Source of the DNA: Rhodospirillaceae bacterium
Lineage (GTDB): Bacteria > Pseudomonadota > Alphaproteobacteria > Bin65
Length of the DNA: 64,000 nt
Reading direction: 5' to 3'
Assembly (NCBI GenBank): GCA_028819475.1
Contig: JAPPLJ010000019.1
Location: 1 to 64,000, forward strand
Shown here: positions 52,762-60,868 of the stretch, piece after piece
How the letters are laid out: each line of letters opens with the position of its first letter
How positions within the stretch are numbered: the first letter of the stretch is position 1
Notes under the pieces: generated by a model
The model's database searches: none
Told to the model about the DNA's origin: nothing
What the model saw: the letters and a program-made list of their open reading frames with translations, nothing else
Translations under genes and position numbers: made by a program

Positions 52762-53352
52762 ATGAACGTGCTGACGCGCGCCGACATCATGGCGATGGCC
52801 GACTACGGGACGGTGCGCGCGGAAAAGCGCCGCGAGATCGCGCAGGTGAAGAGGAACCGGCGGGTCGAGGTCGGCCCCTTCGCGACATTCTACTTCGAGA
52901 ACCGCGCCACCATGTGGCACCAGGTCCACGAGATGCTGTTCATCGAGAAGGGCGGCGAAGACCAGATCGCCGACGAGCTGGCGGCCTATAACCCGCTGAT
53001 CCCGAACGGCCGCGAACTGGTCGCGACGGTGATGATCGAAATCGACGACGAGCGCCGGCGGCGCACCGTCCTGGGGCGGCTCGGCGGTTTTGAGGAAACC
53101 ATGTTCATCCGATTCGGCGAATACGAGGTCGCCGGGATCCCCGAAGACGATATCGACCGCACGACGGCCGACGGCAAATCCTCTTCTGTCCAGTTCGTGC
53201 ATTTCCCGTTCACCGATGCCCAAGCCGCCGCCTTCAAAGCGGGCACGTCCGGCGCGGGCGAGGCCATCGTCGGCGTCGGCCATCAGAACTACGCCCACAT
53301 GGCCGTGATGCCGGCGGCGGTGCGGGAGTCGCTGGCGGCCGACCTGGATTAG
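52762..53352 (+). CDS. DUF3501-family protein
   Basis: A 196-residue DUF3501 protein. The family core is clear: REIAQVKRNRRVEVGPFATF, TMWHQVHEMLFIEKGG, ELAAYNPLIPNGREL, then a conserved VQFVHFPFTDAQ stretch near the end. Function is not known; homologues are often next to rubrerythrin or Fe-S oxidoreductase genes, suggesting a link to oxidative stress or iron. Here no such partner is adjacent. Its own promoter overlaps an Irr-box-like palindrome, which fits an iron connection. Confidence 0.9.
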   Translation: MNVLTRADIMAMADYGTVRAEKRREIAQVKRNRRVEVGPFATFYFENRATMWHQVHEMLFIEKGGEDQIADELAAYNPLIPNGRELVATVMIEIDDERRRRTVLGRLGGFEETMFIRFGEYEVAGIPEDDIDRTTADGKSSSVQFVHFPFTDAQAAAFKAGTSGAGEAIVGVGHQNYAHMAVMPAAVRESLAADLD

Positions 53353-53401
53353 CGCATGTTCGTAACCGACGGAAACGGGGTGTCGGCAGGCGGAGCGAGC
53401 G

Positions 53402-53632
53402 ATGTCAGAGTCAGAGATCATTTTCGAAGTCAGCGAAGACGAACTCGACGGTGGCTATTCGGCGAGCGCGCTCGGCTTCGGCATCCACACCGAAGGCGAC
53501 ACACTGGATGAGCTTCGCCGAAACGTCCGGGAAGCCGTGGACTTCTACTTCGACGACAGCATGAACCGGCCGCGCCTGATTCGCCTTCGCTCCGCGGAGA
53601 GGAGAACGGAGCCCGCGACGGCAGAATCGTGA
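53402..53632 (+). CDS. HicB-like antitoxin domain protein, without a visible HicA
   Basis: A 76-residue protein with the HicB-type partial RNase-H fold (IIFEVSEDELDGGYSASALG, then GDTLDELRRNVREAVDFYF). HicB normally neutralises HicA, a small mRNA interferase. No HicA-like frame is found on either side within several hundred bases: DUF3501 lies upstream and a palindromic repeat begins 38 bp downstream. The protein also lacks a C-terminal DNA-binding domain. Either an orphan or one half of a system elsewhere. Confidence 0.8.
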   Translation: MSESEIIFEVSEDELDGGYSASALGFGIHTEGDTLDELRRNVREAVDFYFDDSMNRPRLIRLRSAERRTEPATAES

Positions 53633-53669
53633 TGAGTCGCGCCTGTCGCGACGCTCGCACCATCCCCAA

Positions 53670-53810
53670 CCGTCATTTCGACCGTAGCCCCGGATTGAAT
53701 CCGGGGCGAAGCGGAGAAATCTTTCTCGCACGGTGCTACGAACCCGGCTCCGTGGAAGAAAGATATCTCCGCTCCGCCGCCCATTCGGGCGGCTCCGGTC
53801 GATATGACGG
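53670..53810. repeat. Nested palindromic repeat element (about 141 bp)
   Basis: The outer arms CCGTCATTTCGACCG (53670-53684) and CGGTCGATATGACGG (53796-53810) pair with one mismatch. The inner arms GCGGAGAAATCTTTCT (53711-53726) and AGAAAGATATCTCCGC (53757-53772) also pair with one mismatch. A small perfect hairpin CCCCGGATT-G-AATCCGGGG lies at 53688-53706. It has no coding capacity. The layout is that of the short intergenic palindromic elements found in many alphaproteobacterial genomes, lying between the HicB-like and Hsp20 genes. Confidence 0.8.
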
Positions 53811-53893
53811 GTGGTATTGCTGCAGGGCAGGCGTCGGTCTGAATGAGGATGCGGGGATATTGCGGGGCCTTGCCGCCGAGTTCGACCACCCGG

Positions 53894-54379
53894 TCAGCGG
53901 CCGCCCTCGTCCGCCTCCGCGTCGATCGTCCCGGCTGGCTTCGTGCGCACCTTGCCGCCGGTGGCGTTCGCGCCGGGGCGGATCGGTACGCTGCGCACGG
54001 CCTCCTCGACGGCGGGGCGTGCGAGATCGATGCCGAGTAGGCCGTTTTCGAGCGCGGCGCCCTCCACCTCGATCCCGTCGGCCAGCATGAAGGTGCGCTG
54101 GAACTGGCGCGCGGCGATACCGCGATGCAGGTAGACCCGGTCATCGCGCTCGGCCTGCCGGCCGCGGACGACGAGTTGGCGGCCTTCGACGGTGACGGCA
54201 AGATCGTCCATCGTGAAGCCGGCGACGGCCAGCACGATGCGCAGCGCATTCTCGCCGGTCTGCTCGATATTGTAGGGCGGATAGCCGTCGGCGGAGGCTT
54301 TCGCGATCCGGTCGACGGTCTGTTCGAACTCGTCGAAACCGAGCAGGAACGGGCTGTTGAACAGGGACAGGCGGGCCAT
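53894..54379 (-). CDS. Hsp20-family small heat-shock protein
   Basis: A 161-residue alpha-crystallin-type chaperone of the IbpA class. It has the N-terminal MARLSLFNSPFLLGFDEFE, the GYPPYNIEQTGENALRIVLA start of the crystallin domain, RGIAARQFQRTFML and GLLGIDLARP at its end. The C-terminal tail is rich in Gly/Thr/Asp and lacks a clear I-x-I motif. ATG at 54379 is the family start; an upstream extension is unconserved. It is divergent from the phosphatase gene. Confidence 0.92.
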   Translation of the reverse strand: MARLSLFNSPFLLGFDEFEQTVDRIAKASADGYPPYNIEQTGENALRIVLAVAGFTMDDLAVTVEGRQLVVRGRQAERDDRVYLHRGIAARQFQRTFMLADGIEVEGAALENGLLGIDLARPAVEEAVRSVPIRPGANATGGKVRTKPAGTIDAEADEGGR

Positions 54380-54561
54380 GCGCACGCTCCCTTGCCGAAG
54401 CACCGGCCGGGGTGCCGGTTCCCGAAACTGGTGCCTGACCGGCGGCCGATCAAGGCGGCCCGGCGCGCGTTTGCCGCGGACCGCGCGCGCCGCCGCAACG
54501 CCGGGCCGCAAGCACCGATTCGCGCGTTGCCAACGGGGCGTTCCGCACCGAAGTAAGGCCG

Positions 54562-55281
54562 ATGACCGACAACCGCTCCCCGGGCCGGCAATCCGCTCCT
54601 GCGGCGCAAATCGACCGCGGACCGTCCGAGGATCCGTTCGACAGGCCGTTCGGGCGGATAGCGGCGTGGCTGGAATTGCTGATCCTCGATCACGGTTTTC
54701 TGCGCCTCGCCTACCGCCACTGGCACGAAGTTGCGCCCGGCCTGTACCGCTCCAACCAGCCCGCGCCGTTCCAGGTCCGCCGTGCCGCTCGGTCCGGCAT
54801 CCGCACCGTCGTCAACCTGCGCCGCGCCAACGCGAGCGGCCACTATCTCCTGGAGCGGGAAGCTGCCGCGAAAGCCGGGATCGCCCAGGTCGATTTCCAT
54901 CTCTCGTCGCGGGGCGCGCCGCGCCGCCAGCAGCTTCTGGACGCCGCCGGGATGTTCGACCGGATCGACTATCCGGCGCTGATCCATTGCAAGTCCGGCA
55001 TCGACCGGACCGGCCTGATGGGGGCGCTGTATATTCTCATGCGCGGCGGCGCGGCCGGCGACGCGCTGAAGCAGTTCGGCTGGCGCTACGGCTATATCGG
55101 CGCCGGGCCGACCGGCATCGGCAAGGCCCTCGTGCTGGAATACGGCCGGGCGCAGGCCGAAACCGGCGTCGATTTCCTGGCCTGGGTTACCGAGAGTTAC
55201 GATCCGGTGGCGCTCGAAGCCGCTTTCCGGCCGCGGCCCCTCGCCACCGCCCTGGTCGATTTCGTGCTGCGCCGGGAGTAG
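54562..55281 (+). CDS. Dual-specificity-type protein phosphatase
   Basis: A 239-residue cysteine phosphatase. The catalytic P-loop HCKSGIDRTG (H-C-x5-R) is at about residues 140-150, preceded by the general-acid region FHLSSRGAP. The N-terminal part has LYRSNQPAPFQVRRAARSGI, typical of the Siw14/DSP-like bacterial group. Targets could be protein phosphotyrosine or inositol pyrophosphate-like molecules. It lies 93 bp upstream of the MsbA-waaA-lpxK genes on the same strand, so a link with envelope synthesis is possible. Confidence 0.88.
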   Translation: MTDNRSPGRQSAPAAQIDRGPSEDPFDRPFGRIAAWLELLILDHGFLRLAYRHWHEVAPGLYRSNQPAPFQVRRAARSGIRTVVNLRRANASGHYLLEREAAAKAGIAQVDFHLSSRGAPRRQQLLDAAGMFDRIDYPALIHCKSGIDRTGLMGALYILMRGGAAGDALKQFGWRYGYIGAGPTGIGKALVLEYGRAQAETGVDFLAWVTESYDPVALEAAFRPRPLATALVDFVLRRE

Positions 55282-55374
55282 CTGCGGCCCTTCGCGCGCG
55301 GCGCGGCGGCGATCCGGCGCTTTGGGACATAGGGACGCGCGCTCGCCGGCGATTCTGCGTCTGAGTGCGCCGAC

Positions 55375-57318
55375 ATGATAGAAAACCGCCCGATCGAAAC
55401 CGTCAGGAGCCGCCGTTTGGCCGCCGGATCGAAATCCGCAGGGAGACTGCCGCTCGACGCCAGGACGCTGCCGATGGTGAAGCGGCTCGTCCGCGACTAC
55501 CTGCTGCGCTACTGGCTGCGCATCGTACTGGCCTTTGCGCTGCTCGGCCTGGTTTCGGCCTGCACGGCAACGATTCCCTTCATCCTGAAGGAACTGCTGG
55601 ACAGCGCCTTCAGCGGCGGCGCGGCGGTGGAGAGCGCCTGGCTGACCCGGGCGATCGACGGGCTGTTCTCGCCCGATCCGCGCTACAACCAGCTCTATTT
55701 CATTGCGCTGGCGACGGCGCTGGTGTTCGTCGTCAAGGGCGGAGCGGCCTACGGCGCGGTGACGATGATGGCCTATGTCGGGCACCGCTCGGTCGCCGAC
55801 ATCCAGGACACCATGTTCGCCCGCCTGATGCGCGCCGACCTGGGATTTTTCCACAACACGCCGACCGGCCGGCTGATCTCCGCCTTCACCAACGACGCCA
55901 GCGCGATGCGCAGCCTGTTCTCGGACACGGTGGTGAGCATCGGGCGGGACATCGTGACGGTGATCGCGCTGGTGGCGGCCATGTTCTGGATCGACTGGAT
56001 CCTGTCCTGCATCACCTTCTTCGTGTTTCCGCTCGTCGCCCTGCCCGTGTACCGGATCGGCCAGCGCATGCGGAAGGTCTCCGCCAATACCCAGGCGGAG
56101 ATGGCCCAGTTCACCACCCTGCAGGACGAGAGCTTCCAGGGCATTCGCCACGTCAAGGCCTATGGCATGGAGGATTACGAGACCGGGAGGGCGACATCCG
56201 TCATCCGGCGCATCTTCCGCCTGAACTACAAGGCCGAGAAGATCCGGGCGATTACCGAGCCTCTGCTCGAAGCGATCGCCGGCGTGGCGATCGCCGCCGT
56301 CCTGCTATATGGCGGCTACCAGGTGATCGCCGAGGCGCGCACGCCGGGCGACTTCGCCGGATTTCTCGCCGCCCTGCTGCTGGCTTACGATCCGGTGCGC
56401 CGGCTGGCACGGCTCAACGCCAATCTCCAGAAGGGGCTGGCCGCCGCCGAACGGGTGTTCGCCACGCTGGATATCGAGCCCGAAATCGTCGACCGGCCGG
56501 GCGCCGGTCCGCTGGTGTCCGGCGCGGGCGGCATCCGGCTCGACAATGTCGTGTTCGCCTACGACCGGAGAGGGAGCGTGGCGACGCCGGCCCTCGGGCG
56601 CGGCGGCGAGGGCGTGACGCTCGATGTGCCGGCCGGCAGGACGGTCGCGCTGGTCGGCCCGTCCGGCGCCGGCAAGACGACGGTCCTGAACCTGATCCCC
56701 CGCTTCTTCGATGTCGACAGCGGCACGGTGCTCATCGACGGACAGGACGTGCGCGACGTGACCCTGGCGTCCCTGCGCGCCCGGATCGGGCTGGTCAGCC
56801 AGGAAACCAGCCTGTTCGACGACACGATCCGCGCCAACATCGCCTATGGCAGACGGGGCGCTTCCGAAGAGGACATCGTCGCCGCCGCCACCGCCGCCGC
56901 GGCGCACGATTTCATCATGGAGTTGCCGCAGCGATACGACACCCGCGTCGGCGGCCTCGGGATTCAGGTGAGCGGTGGCCAGCGCCAGCGCATCTCGATC
57001 GCCCGCGCCATCCTGAAGGACGCGCCGATCCTGCTGCTCGACGAGGCAACCTCGGCGCTCGATACGGAATCGGAGCGCCAGGTGCAGGCCGCGCTGGATT
57101 CGCTGCGCCGGGGCCGGACGACAGTCGTCATCGCCCACCGGCTTTCCACCATCGCCGATGCCGACATCGTCTATGTGCTGGACGAGGGCCGGGTCGTGGA
57201 ATTCGGCAGCCATAGCGACCTCGTGGCGGCCGGCGGCGCCTTCGCCCGCCTGCATGCCGAACAAACGACCGGGGGACAGATGGGCGGGGGGCAGATGAGC
57301 GGTACGGGGCAGACCTGA
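55375..57318 (+). CDS. msbA: MsbA-type lipid A/phospholipid ABC exporter
   Basis: A 647-residue half-size ABC exporter with an N-terminal six-helix membrane domain and a C-terminal ATPase. ATPase motifs are Walker A GPSGAGKTT (about residue 428), signature VSGGQRQRISIARA, Walker B ILLLDEATSALD and the H-loop IAHRLSTIADAD. MsbA flips lipid A-core across the inner membrane, and the downstream waaA and lpxK genes support that role. The C-terminal tail has a short Gly/Met-rich repeat. waaA begins 3 bp later. Confidence 0.9.
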   Translation: MIENRPIETVRSRRLAAGSKSAGRLPLDARTLPMVKRLVRDYLLRYWLRIVLAFALLGLVSACTATIPFILKELLDSAFSGGAAVESAWLTRAIDGLFSPDPRYNQLYFIALATALVFVVKGGAAYGAVTMMAYVGHRSVADIQDTMFARLMRADLGFFHNTPTGRLISAFTNDASAMRSLFSDTVVSIGRDIVTVIALVAAMFWIDWILSCITFFVFPLVALPVYRIGQRMRKVSANTQAEMAQFTTLQDESFQGIRHVKAYGMEDYETGRATSVIRRIFRLNYKAEKIRAITEPLLEAIAGVAIAAVLLYGGYQVIAEARTPGDFAGFLAALLLAYDPVRRLARLNANLQKGLAAAERVFATLDIEPEIVDRPGAGPLVSGAGGIRLDNVVFAYDRRGSVATPALGRGGEGVTLDVPAGRTVALVGPSGAGKTTVLNLIPRFFDVDSGTVLIDGQDVRDVTLASLRARIGLVSQETSLFDDTIRANIAYGRRGASEEDIVAAATAAAAHDFIMELPQRYDTRVGGLGIQVSGGQRQRISIARAILKDAPILLLDEATSALDTESERQVQAALDSLRRGRTTVVIAHRLSTIADADIVYVLDEGRVVEFGSHSDLVAAGGAFARLHAEQTTGGQMGGGQMSGTGQT

Positions 57319-57321
57319 GCC

Positions 57322-58647
57322 ATGCTGCTCGGCCTGTATCGCGGCCTCGGCCGGCTTGCGCCGCCGGTCGCCCGGCTCGTGCTGCTGCGCCGGCGCGCCC
57401 GCGGCAAGGAGCATCCGGAGCGGTATCGCGAGCGGATGGGCAATCCGCGCCGGAACCGGCCCGACGGCGCGCTGATCTGGCTTCACGCCGCGAGCGTCGG
57501 CGAGGCCCTGTCCGCGCTGCCGCTGATCGGGCGGCTGCTGACGCGCCTGCCTTCGGCGCATGTCATGGTCACCTCGGGCACCGTCACCTCGGCGAAACTG
57601 ATGGACGAACGCCTGCCGGAGCGCGCCTTCCACCAGTTCGTCCCGGTCGATTGCCCGGCCTGGGTGGGGCGCTTCCTGGACCACTACCGGCCGGACCTCG
57701 CCCTGTGGGTGGAAAGCGAATTGTGGCCGGCCCTGCTTGCCGGAACGGTGGAGTCCGGCACGCCGGCGATCCTGCTGAACGGCCGCATGTCGGCGCGGTC
57801 GCTCCGGCGCTGGCGGCGCTTTCCGGGCGCGGCGCGCCGGCTGATCCGGTCGTTCGACGCGGTCCTGGCCCAGTCCGAAGCCGATGCCGGGCGTTTCCGC
57901 CGGCTCGGCGCCCGGCGCGTCGAGACGCCGGGCAACCTCAAGATGGCGGCCGCGCCGCTCCCGGCCGACCCGGCGGCGCTCGCCAGCCTGACAGATGCGG
58001 TTCGCGGGCGCCCGGTCTGGCTGGCGGCGAGCACCCATCCGGGCGAGGAAGCGGCGGTCGCCGAGGCGCACCGGGCGGTGCGCCGGCAGGTCGGCGGCGC
58101 GCTGCTCGTCATCGTTCCGCGCCACCCCGAGCGCGGCCCCGCCATCGCCGAGGCCCTGCGCCGCGCCGGTCACGCCGTCGGCCTGCGCAGCGCCGGCGAC
58201 GCGCCGGATGCTGAAGCGGACATCTACATTGCCGACACGCTGGGCGAACTGGGCCTGTTCTACCGCGCTGCGCCGGTCGCCTTCGTCGGCGGCTCGCTGG
58301 CGCCCCATGGCGGCCAGAACCCGATCGAGCCGGCGCAGCTCGGCTGCGCGATCCTGCACGGCCCGCATGTCGGCAATTTCGCCGGCATCGCCGAGGCCCT
58401 GCGGGCGGCCGGCGCCAGCGAGACGGTCGATTCCTCCGGCGCGCTGGCGGCGGCTGTCGGCCGCCTGCTCGCCGATCCGGCCGAAGTCCGGGACAGGGCG
58501 GACCGGGCGGCCGTTGCCGCGGAGGACAGCGCCGGCATCCTCGACCGGGCGATGGCGCTTCTCGAACCCTGGCTCGCGGCCCTGCCCGGCGGCGTATCCG
58601 GCGCGGTATCCGGTTCTGCGCCGCCGGCCGGCCCGGACAGCACATGA
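57322..58647 (+). CDS. waaA: 3-deoxy-D-manno-octulosonic acid (KDO) transferase
   Basis: A 441-residue membrane-associated glycosyltransferase that adds KDO to lipid A precursor. Family segments are IWLHAASVGEALSALPLI, VESELWPALL, LLNGRMSARSLRRW and FVGGSLAPHGGQNPIEPA. The last 20 residues (Ala/Gly/Ser/Pro-rich) are beyond the usual end. It overlaps lpxK by 4 bp. Confidence 0.95.
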   Translation: MLLGLYRGLGRLAPPVARLVLLRRRARGKEHPERYRERMGNPRRNRPDGALIWLHAASVGEALSALPLIGRLLTRLPSAHVMVTSGTVTSAKLMDERLPERAFHQFVPVDCPAWVGRFLDHYRPDLALWVESELWPALLAGTVESGTPAILLNGRMSARSLRRWRRFPGAARRLIRSFDAVLAQSEADAGRFRRLGARRVETPGNLKMAAAPLPADPAALASLTDAVRGRPVWLAASTHPGEEAAVAEAHRAVRRQVGGALLVIVPRHPERGPAIAEALRRAGHAVGLRSAGDAPDAEADIYIADTLGELGLFYRAAPVAFVGGSLAPHGGQNPIEPAQLGCAILHGPHVGNFAGIAEALRAAGASETVDSSGALAAAVGRLLADPAEVRDRADRAAVAAEDSAGILDRAMALLEPWLAALPGGVSGAVSGSAPPAGPDST

Positions 58648-59654
58648 TGCGTGCGCCGGACGCCTGGTCGCGCAAGGGCGCGGTCTCGACCATGCTGCTG
58701 CCGGCGTCGTGGCTGTACGGACTCGGCACGGCCCTGCGGGTGGGCCGGGCGCCGCGCTATACGCCGCCCGTGCCAGCGCTCTGCATCGGCAACCTCACCG
58801 CCGGCGGCGCGGGCAAGACGCCGGTCGTCCTGTCGCTGGCGCGGCTGATGCGCGACCGGGGCCGGTGGCCGTTCGCTGTCAGCCGCGGCTATGGCGGCCG
58901 CCTGGCCGGGCCCGTGCGAGTCGATCCGGCGCTGCACACCGCCCGGGAAGTCGGCGACGAGCCGCTGCTGCTGGCCGGAGCCCTGCCGACCGTCGTCGCC
59001 CGCGACCGGGCCGCCGGCGCGCGGGCCGCCGTCGACGCCGGCGCGGATATCCTGCTGCTCGACGACGGCCACCAGAACCCGGCGGTCGCCAAGGCCCTGT
59101 CGCTGGTCGTCGTCGACGGCGGCTTCGGCTTCGGCAACGGCCGGATCATCCCGTCCGGCCCGTTGCGCGAGCCGGTCGGCCGCGGTCTGGCGCGGGCGGA
59201 CGCCGCCGTCATCGTCGGCGCAGACAACACGGGCGCCGCCCACCGGTGCCGGCGGGAAGCCGGCGGACTGCCGCTGCTCGAAGCCCGCTTCGTGCCGGCC
59301 GAGGAGGCGATGGCGCTGCACGGCCGCAGGGTCGTCGCCTTCGCCGGCATCGGCCGGCCCGACAAGTTCTTCGACACGGTGAAGGAGATCGGCGCCGACC
59401 TGGCCGAGGCGATGGCCTACCCGGACCATTACCCGTTCCCGGAAACCGAAATCATGTTCATCTGCGAGCTGGCCCAGGAGCGCGGCGCGATCCCGGTCTG
59501 CACCGAAAAGGACTATATGCGCCTGCCGCCCGACGCCCGCCTCATGGTGACGCCCGTCCCCGTCGCCCTCGAATGGCGCGACCCCGATGCCCTGGACCGG
59601 CTGCTGGCGCCGGTGCTGGAAGGCGGATCGGGAAGGGAGCAACAAGGCTCCTGA
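58644..59654 (+). CDS. lpxK: Tetraacyldisaccharide 4'-kinase
   Basis: A 336-residue kinase that phosphorylates the 4' position of the lipid A disaccharide. The P-loop is GNLTAGGAGKTPVVLSL and the second motif LLLDDGHQNPAVAKALSLVV is typical. The ATG at 58644 overlaps the waaA stop (ATGATG offers a second start one codon later). It completes the msbA-waaA-lpxK cluster and is convergent with coq7. Confidence 0.95.
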   Translation: MMRAPDAWSRKGAVSTMLLPASWLYGLGTALRVGRAPRYTPPVPALCIGNLTAGGAGKTPVVLSLARLMRDRGRWPFAVSRGYGGRLAGPVRVDPALHTAREVGDEPLLLAGALPTVVARDRAAGARAAVDAGADILLLDDGHQNPAVAKALSLVVVDGGFGFGNGRIIPSGPLREPVGRGLARADAAVIVGADNTGAAHRCRREAGGLPLLEARFVPAEEAMALHGRRVVAFAGIGRPDKFFDTVKEIGADLAEAMAYPDHYPFPETEIMFICELAQERGAIPVCTEKDYMRLPPDARLMVTPVPVALEWRDPDALDRLLAPVLEGGSGREQQGS

Positions 59655-59711
59655 CCGTTTGCCGCCGGCCTCGGGCCTCGTGCGCGGCGCGGCCGACGCG
59701 AGGGGTGGTCG

Positions 59712-60287
59712 CTACACCCGCTTGGAAATCCAGATCGCGGTGCGGGAGATGTCCCTGATGGCGCGGGTGAGCAGCGGATAGGCCGGCGCGGCTTCGGCGT
59801 TGCGGGCGAGCGCAGTGTCCTTGTGGGCCAGCTCGTCGGCGCGGAATTCCTCGACTGTCTTCTTCAGTTCCGCCTCGCTGTCGTCGAGCCGCGCCGCCTG
59901 GTCGGCGTAATGTTCGTCGATCACCTCCTCGACCGCGACGGTGCAGGCCATCGCCGCCTCCCGGCCCATCAGCGCCGTCGCCGCGCCGAGCGCAAAGCCC
60001 GCGATATGCCAGACCGGCGTCATGACGGTCGGGCGGACCTGCCGCTCGGCGATCATCCGGTTGAAGGTATCGAGATGTTTCTGTTCCTGTTCCGCCATCT
60101 CGCGCAGCACCGGCCCGTCCTCGCCGTCGCCGAGCACGGCGAGCTGGCCGGCATAGATGCGCGCTGCGCCGTATTCCCCGGCCTGGTTGACCCGGATCAT
60201 GCTGTGGATCAGCGCTTCGCCGGCCAGGTCGCCGGGCATCGGCCGGCCCGGTTTCCCGGGCGGTTTTTCGGATTCCTTCCCGGTCAT
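59712..60287 (-). CDS. coq7: Demethoxyubiquinone hydroxylase (Coq7 family)
   Basis: A 191-residue di-iron monooxygenase for the penultimate step of ubiquinone synthesis. The carboxylate/His ligands are seen in RVNQAGEYGAARIY, EQEQKHLDTFNRM, VEEVIDEHYADQ and ADELAHKDTAL. Alphaproteobacteria use Coq7 where enterics use UbiF. ATG at 60287 overlaps the dsbB stop by 4 bp. The N-terminal 20 residues are Lys/Pro-rich. Confidence 0.95.
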   Translation of the reverse strand: MTGKESEKPPGKPGRPMPGDLAGEALIHSMIRVNQAGEYGAARIYAGQLAVLGDGEDGPVLREMAEQEQKHLDTFNRMIAERQVRPTVMTPVWHIAGFALGAATALMGREAAMACTVAVEEVIDEHYADQAARLDDSEAELKKTVEEFRADELAHKDTALARNAEAAPAYPLLTRAIRDISRTAIWISKRV

Positions 60288-60784
60288 TGCGCCGAATTCC
60301 GGAAAGCGCGCATGCCCGAAGTCAGTGCAAAAACCGCCATCGCCGCCGAGATCAGCGCGTTCCAGCCGGCCATGGAAATCCCGGCCAGAGACCAGGGGAT
60401 GGCGTCGCAGCGCGCGGGCGCCGCTGCGCCGATCATGTCTTTCAGATTGCCGGCGGTAATCTTGCCTGCGTCGAACCCGCCGCCGCCGCTGCAGGTGCCG
60501 GGGCCGGTCCACCAGGCATATTCCACCCCGGCATGATAGACGCCGACCCCTGCCGTCACCGCGAGCGCCGCGGCGATCAGGAGCAGGAACAGCCCGGTTC
60601 CGCGCTCCCGCAGCACGAACAGCCCGAGCAGCGCCAGCGCGACGACGACCATGTGCGGCCAGCGCTGGACATGGCACATCGGGCAGGGTGTCAGGCCCTC
60701 GACATACTGGAATTCGAGGGCGGCGAGCAGCAGTCCGCCGCTGCCCAGCAGCAACAGGTAGAGGGAGATCCGGCCGGTCGTCAT
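60284..60784 (-). CDS. dsbB: Disulfide bond formation protein B (DsbB)
   Basis: A 166-residue four-helix inner-membrane protein that reoxidises DsbA using ubiquinone. The first Cys pair is CPMC and the second region has GTCSGGG and ARCDAIPWS, so all four redox cysteines are present. ATG at 60784 lies just after CGGAGG (spacing is short). An in-frame ATG at 60814 would add ten residues. Its end overlaps coq7, a ubiquinone-synthesis gene, which suits a ubiquinone-dependent enzyme. Confidence 0.9.
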   Translation of the reverse strand: MTTGRISLYLLLLGSGGLLLAALEFQYVEGLTPCPMCHVQRWPHMVVVALALLGLFVLRERGTGLFLLLIAAALAVTAGVGVYHAGVEYAWWTGPGTCSGGGGFDAGKITAGNLKDMIGAAAPARCDAIPWSLAGISMAGWNALISAAMAVFALTSGMRAFRNSAQ

Positions 60785-60868
60785 TGCCTCCGGGAAATAG
60801 GTTCGCCGCGCCATTCGTTCCGCACGCCGATCGCCGCATCGCGGTCTTCGGCCGACGGTCCGGCCGCC

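Noticed and set aside
53629..54090. A 153-residue plus-strand open frame after the HicB-like gene
   Set aside because: It is the translation of the palindromic element and of the antisense strand of Hsp20.
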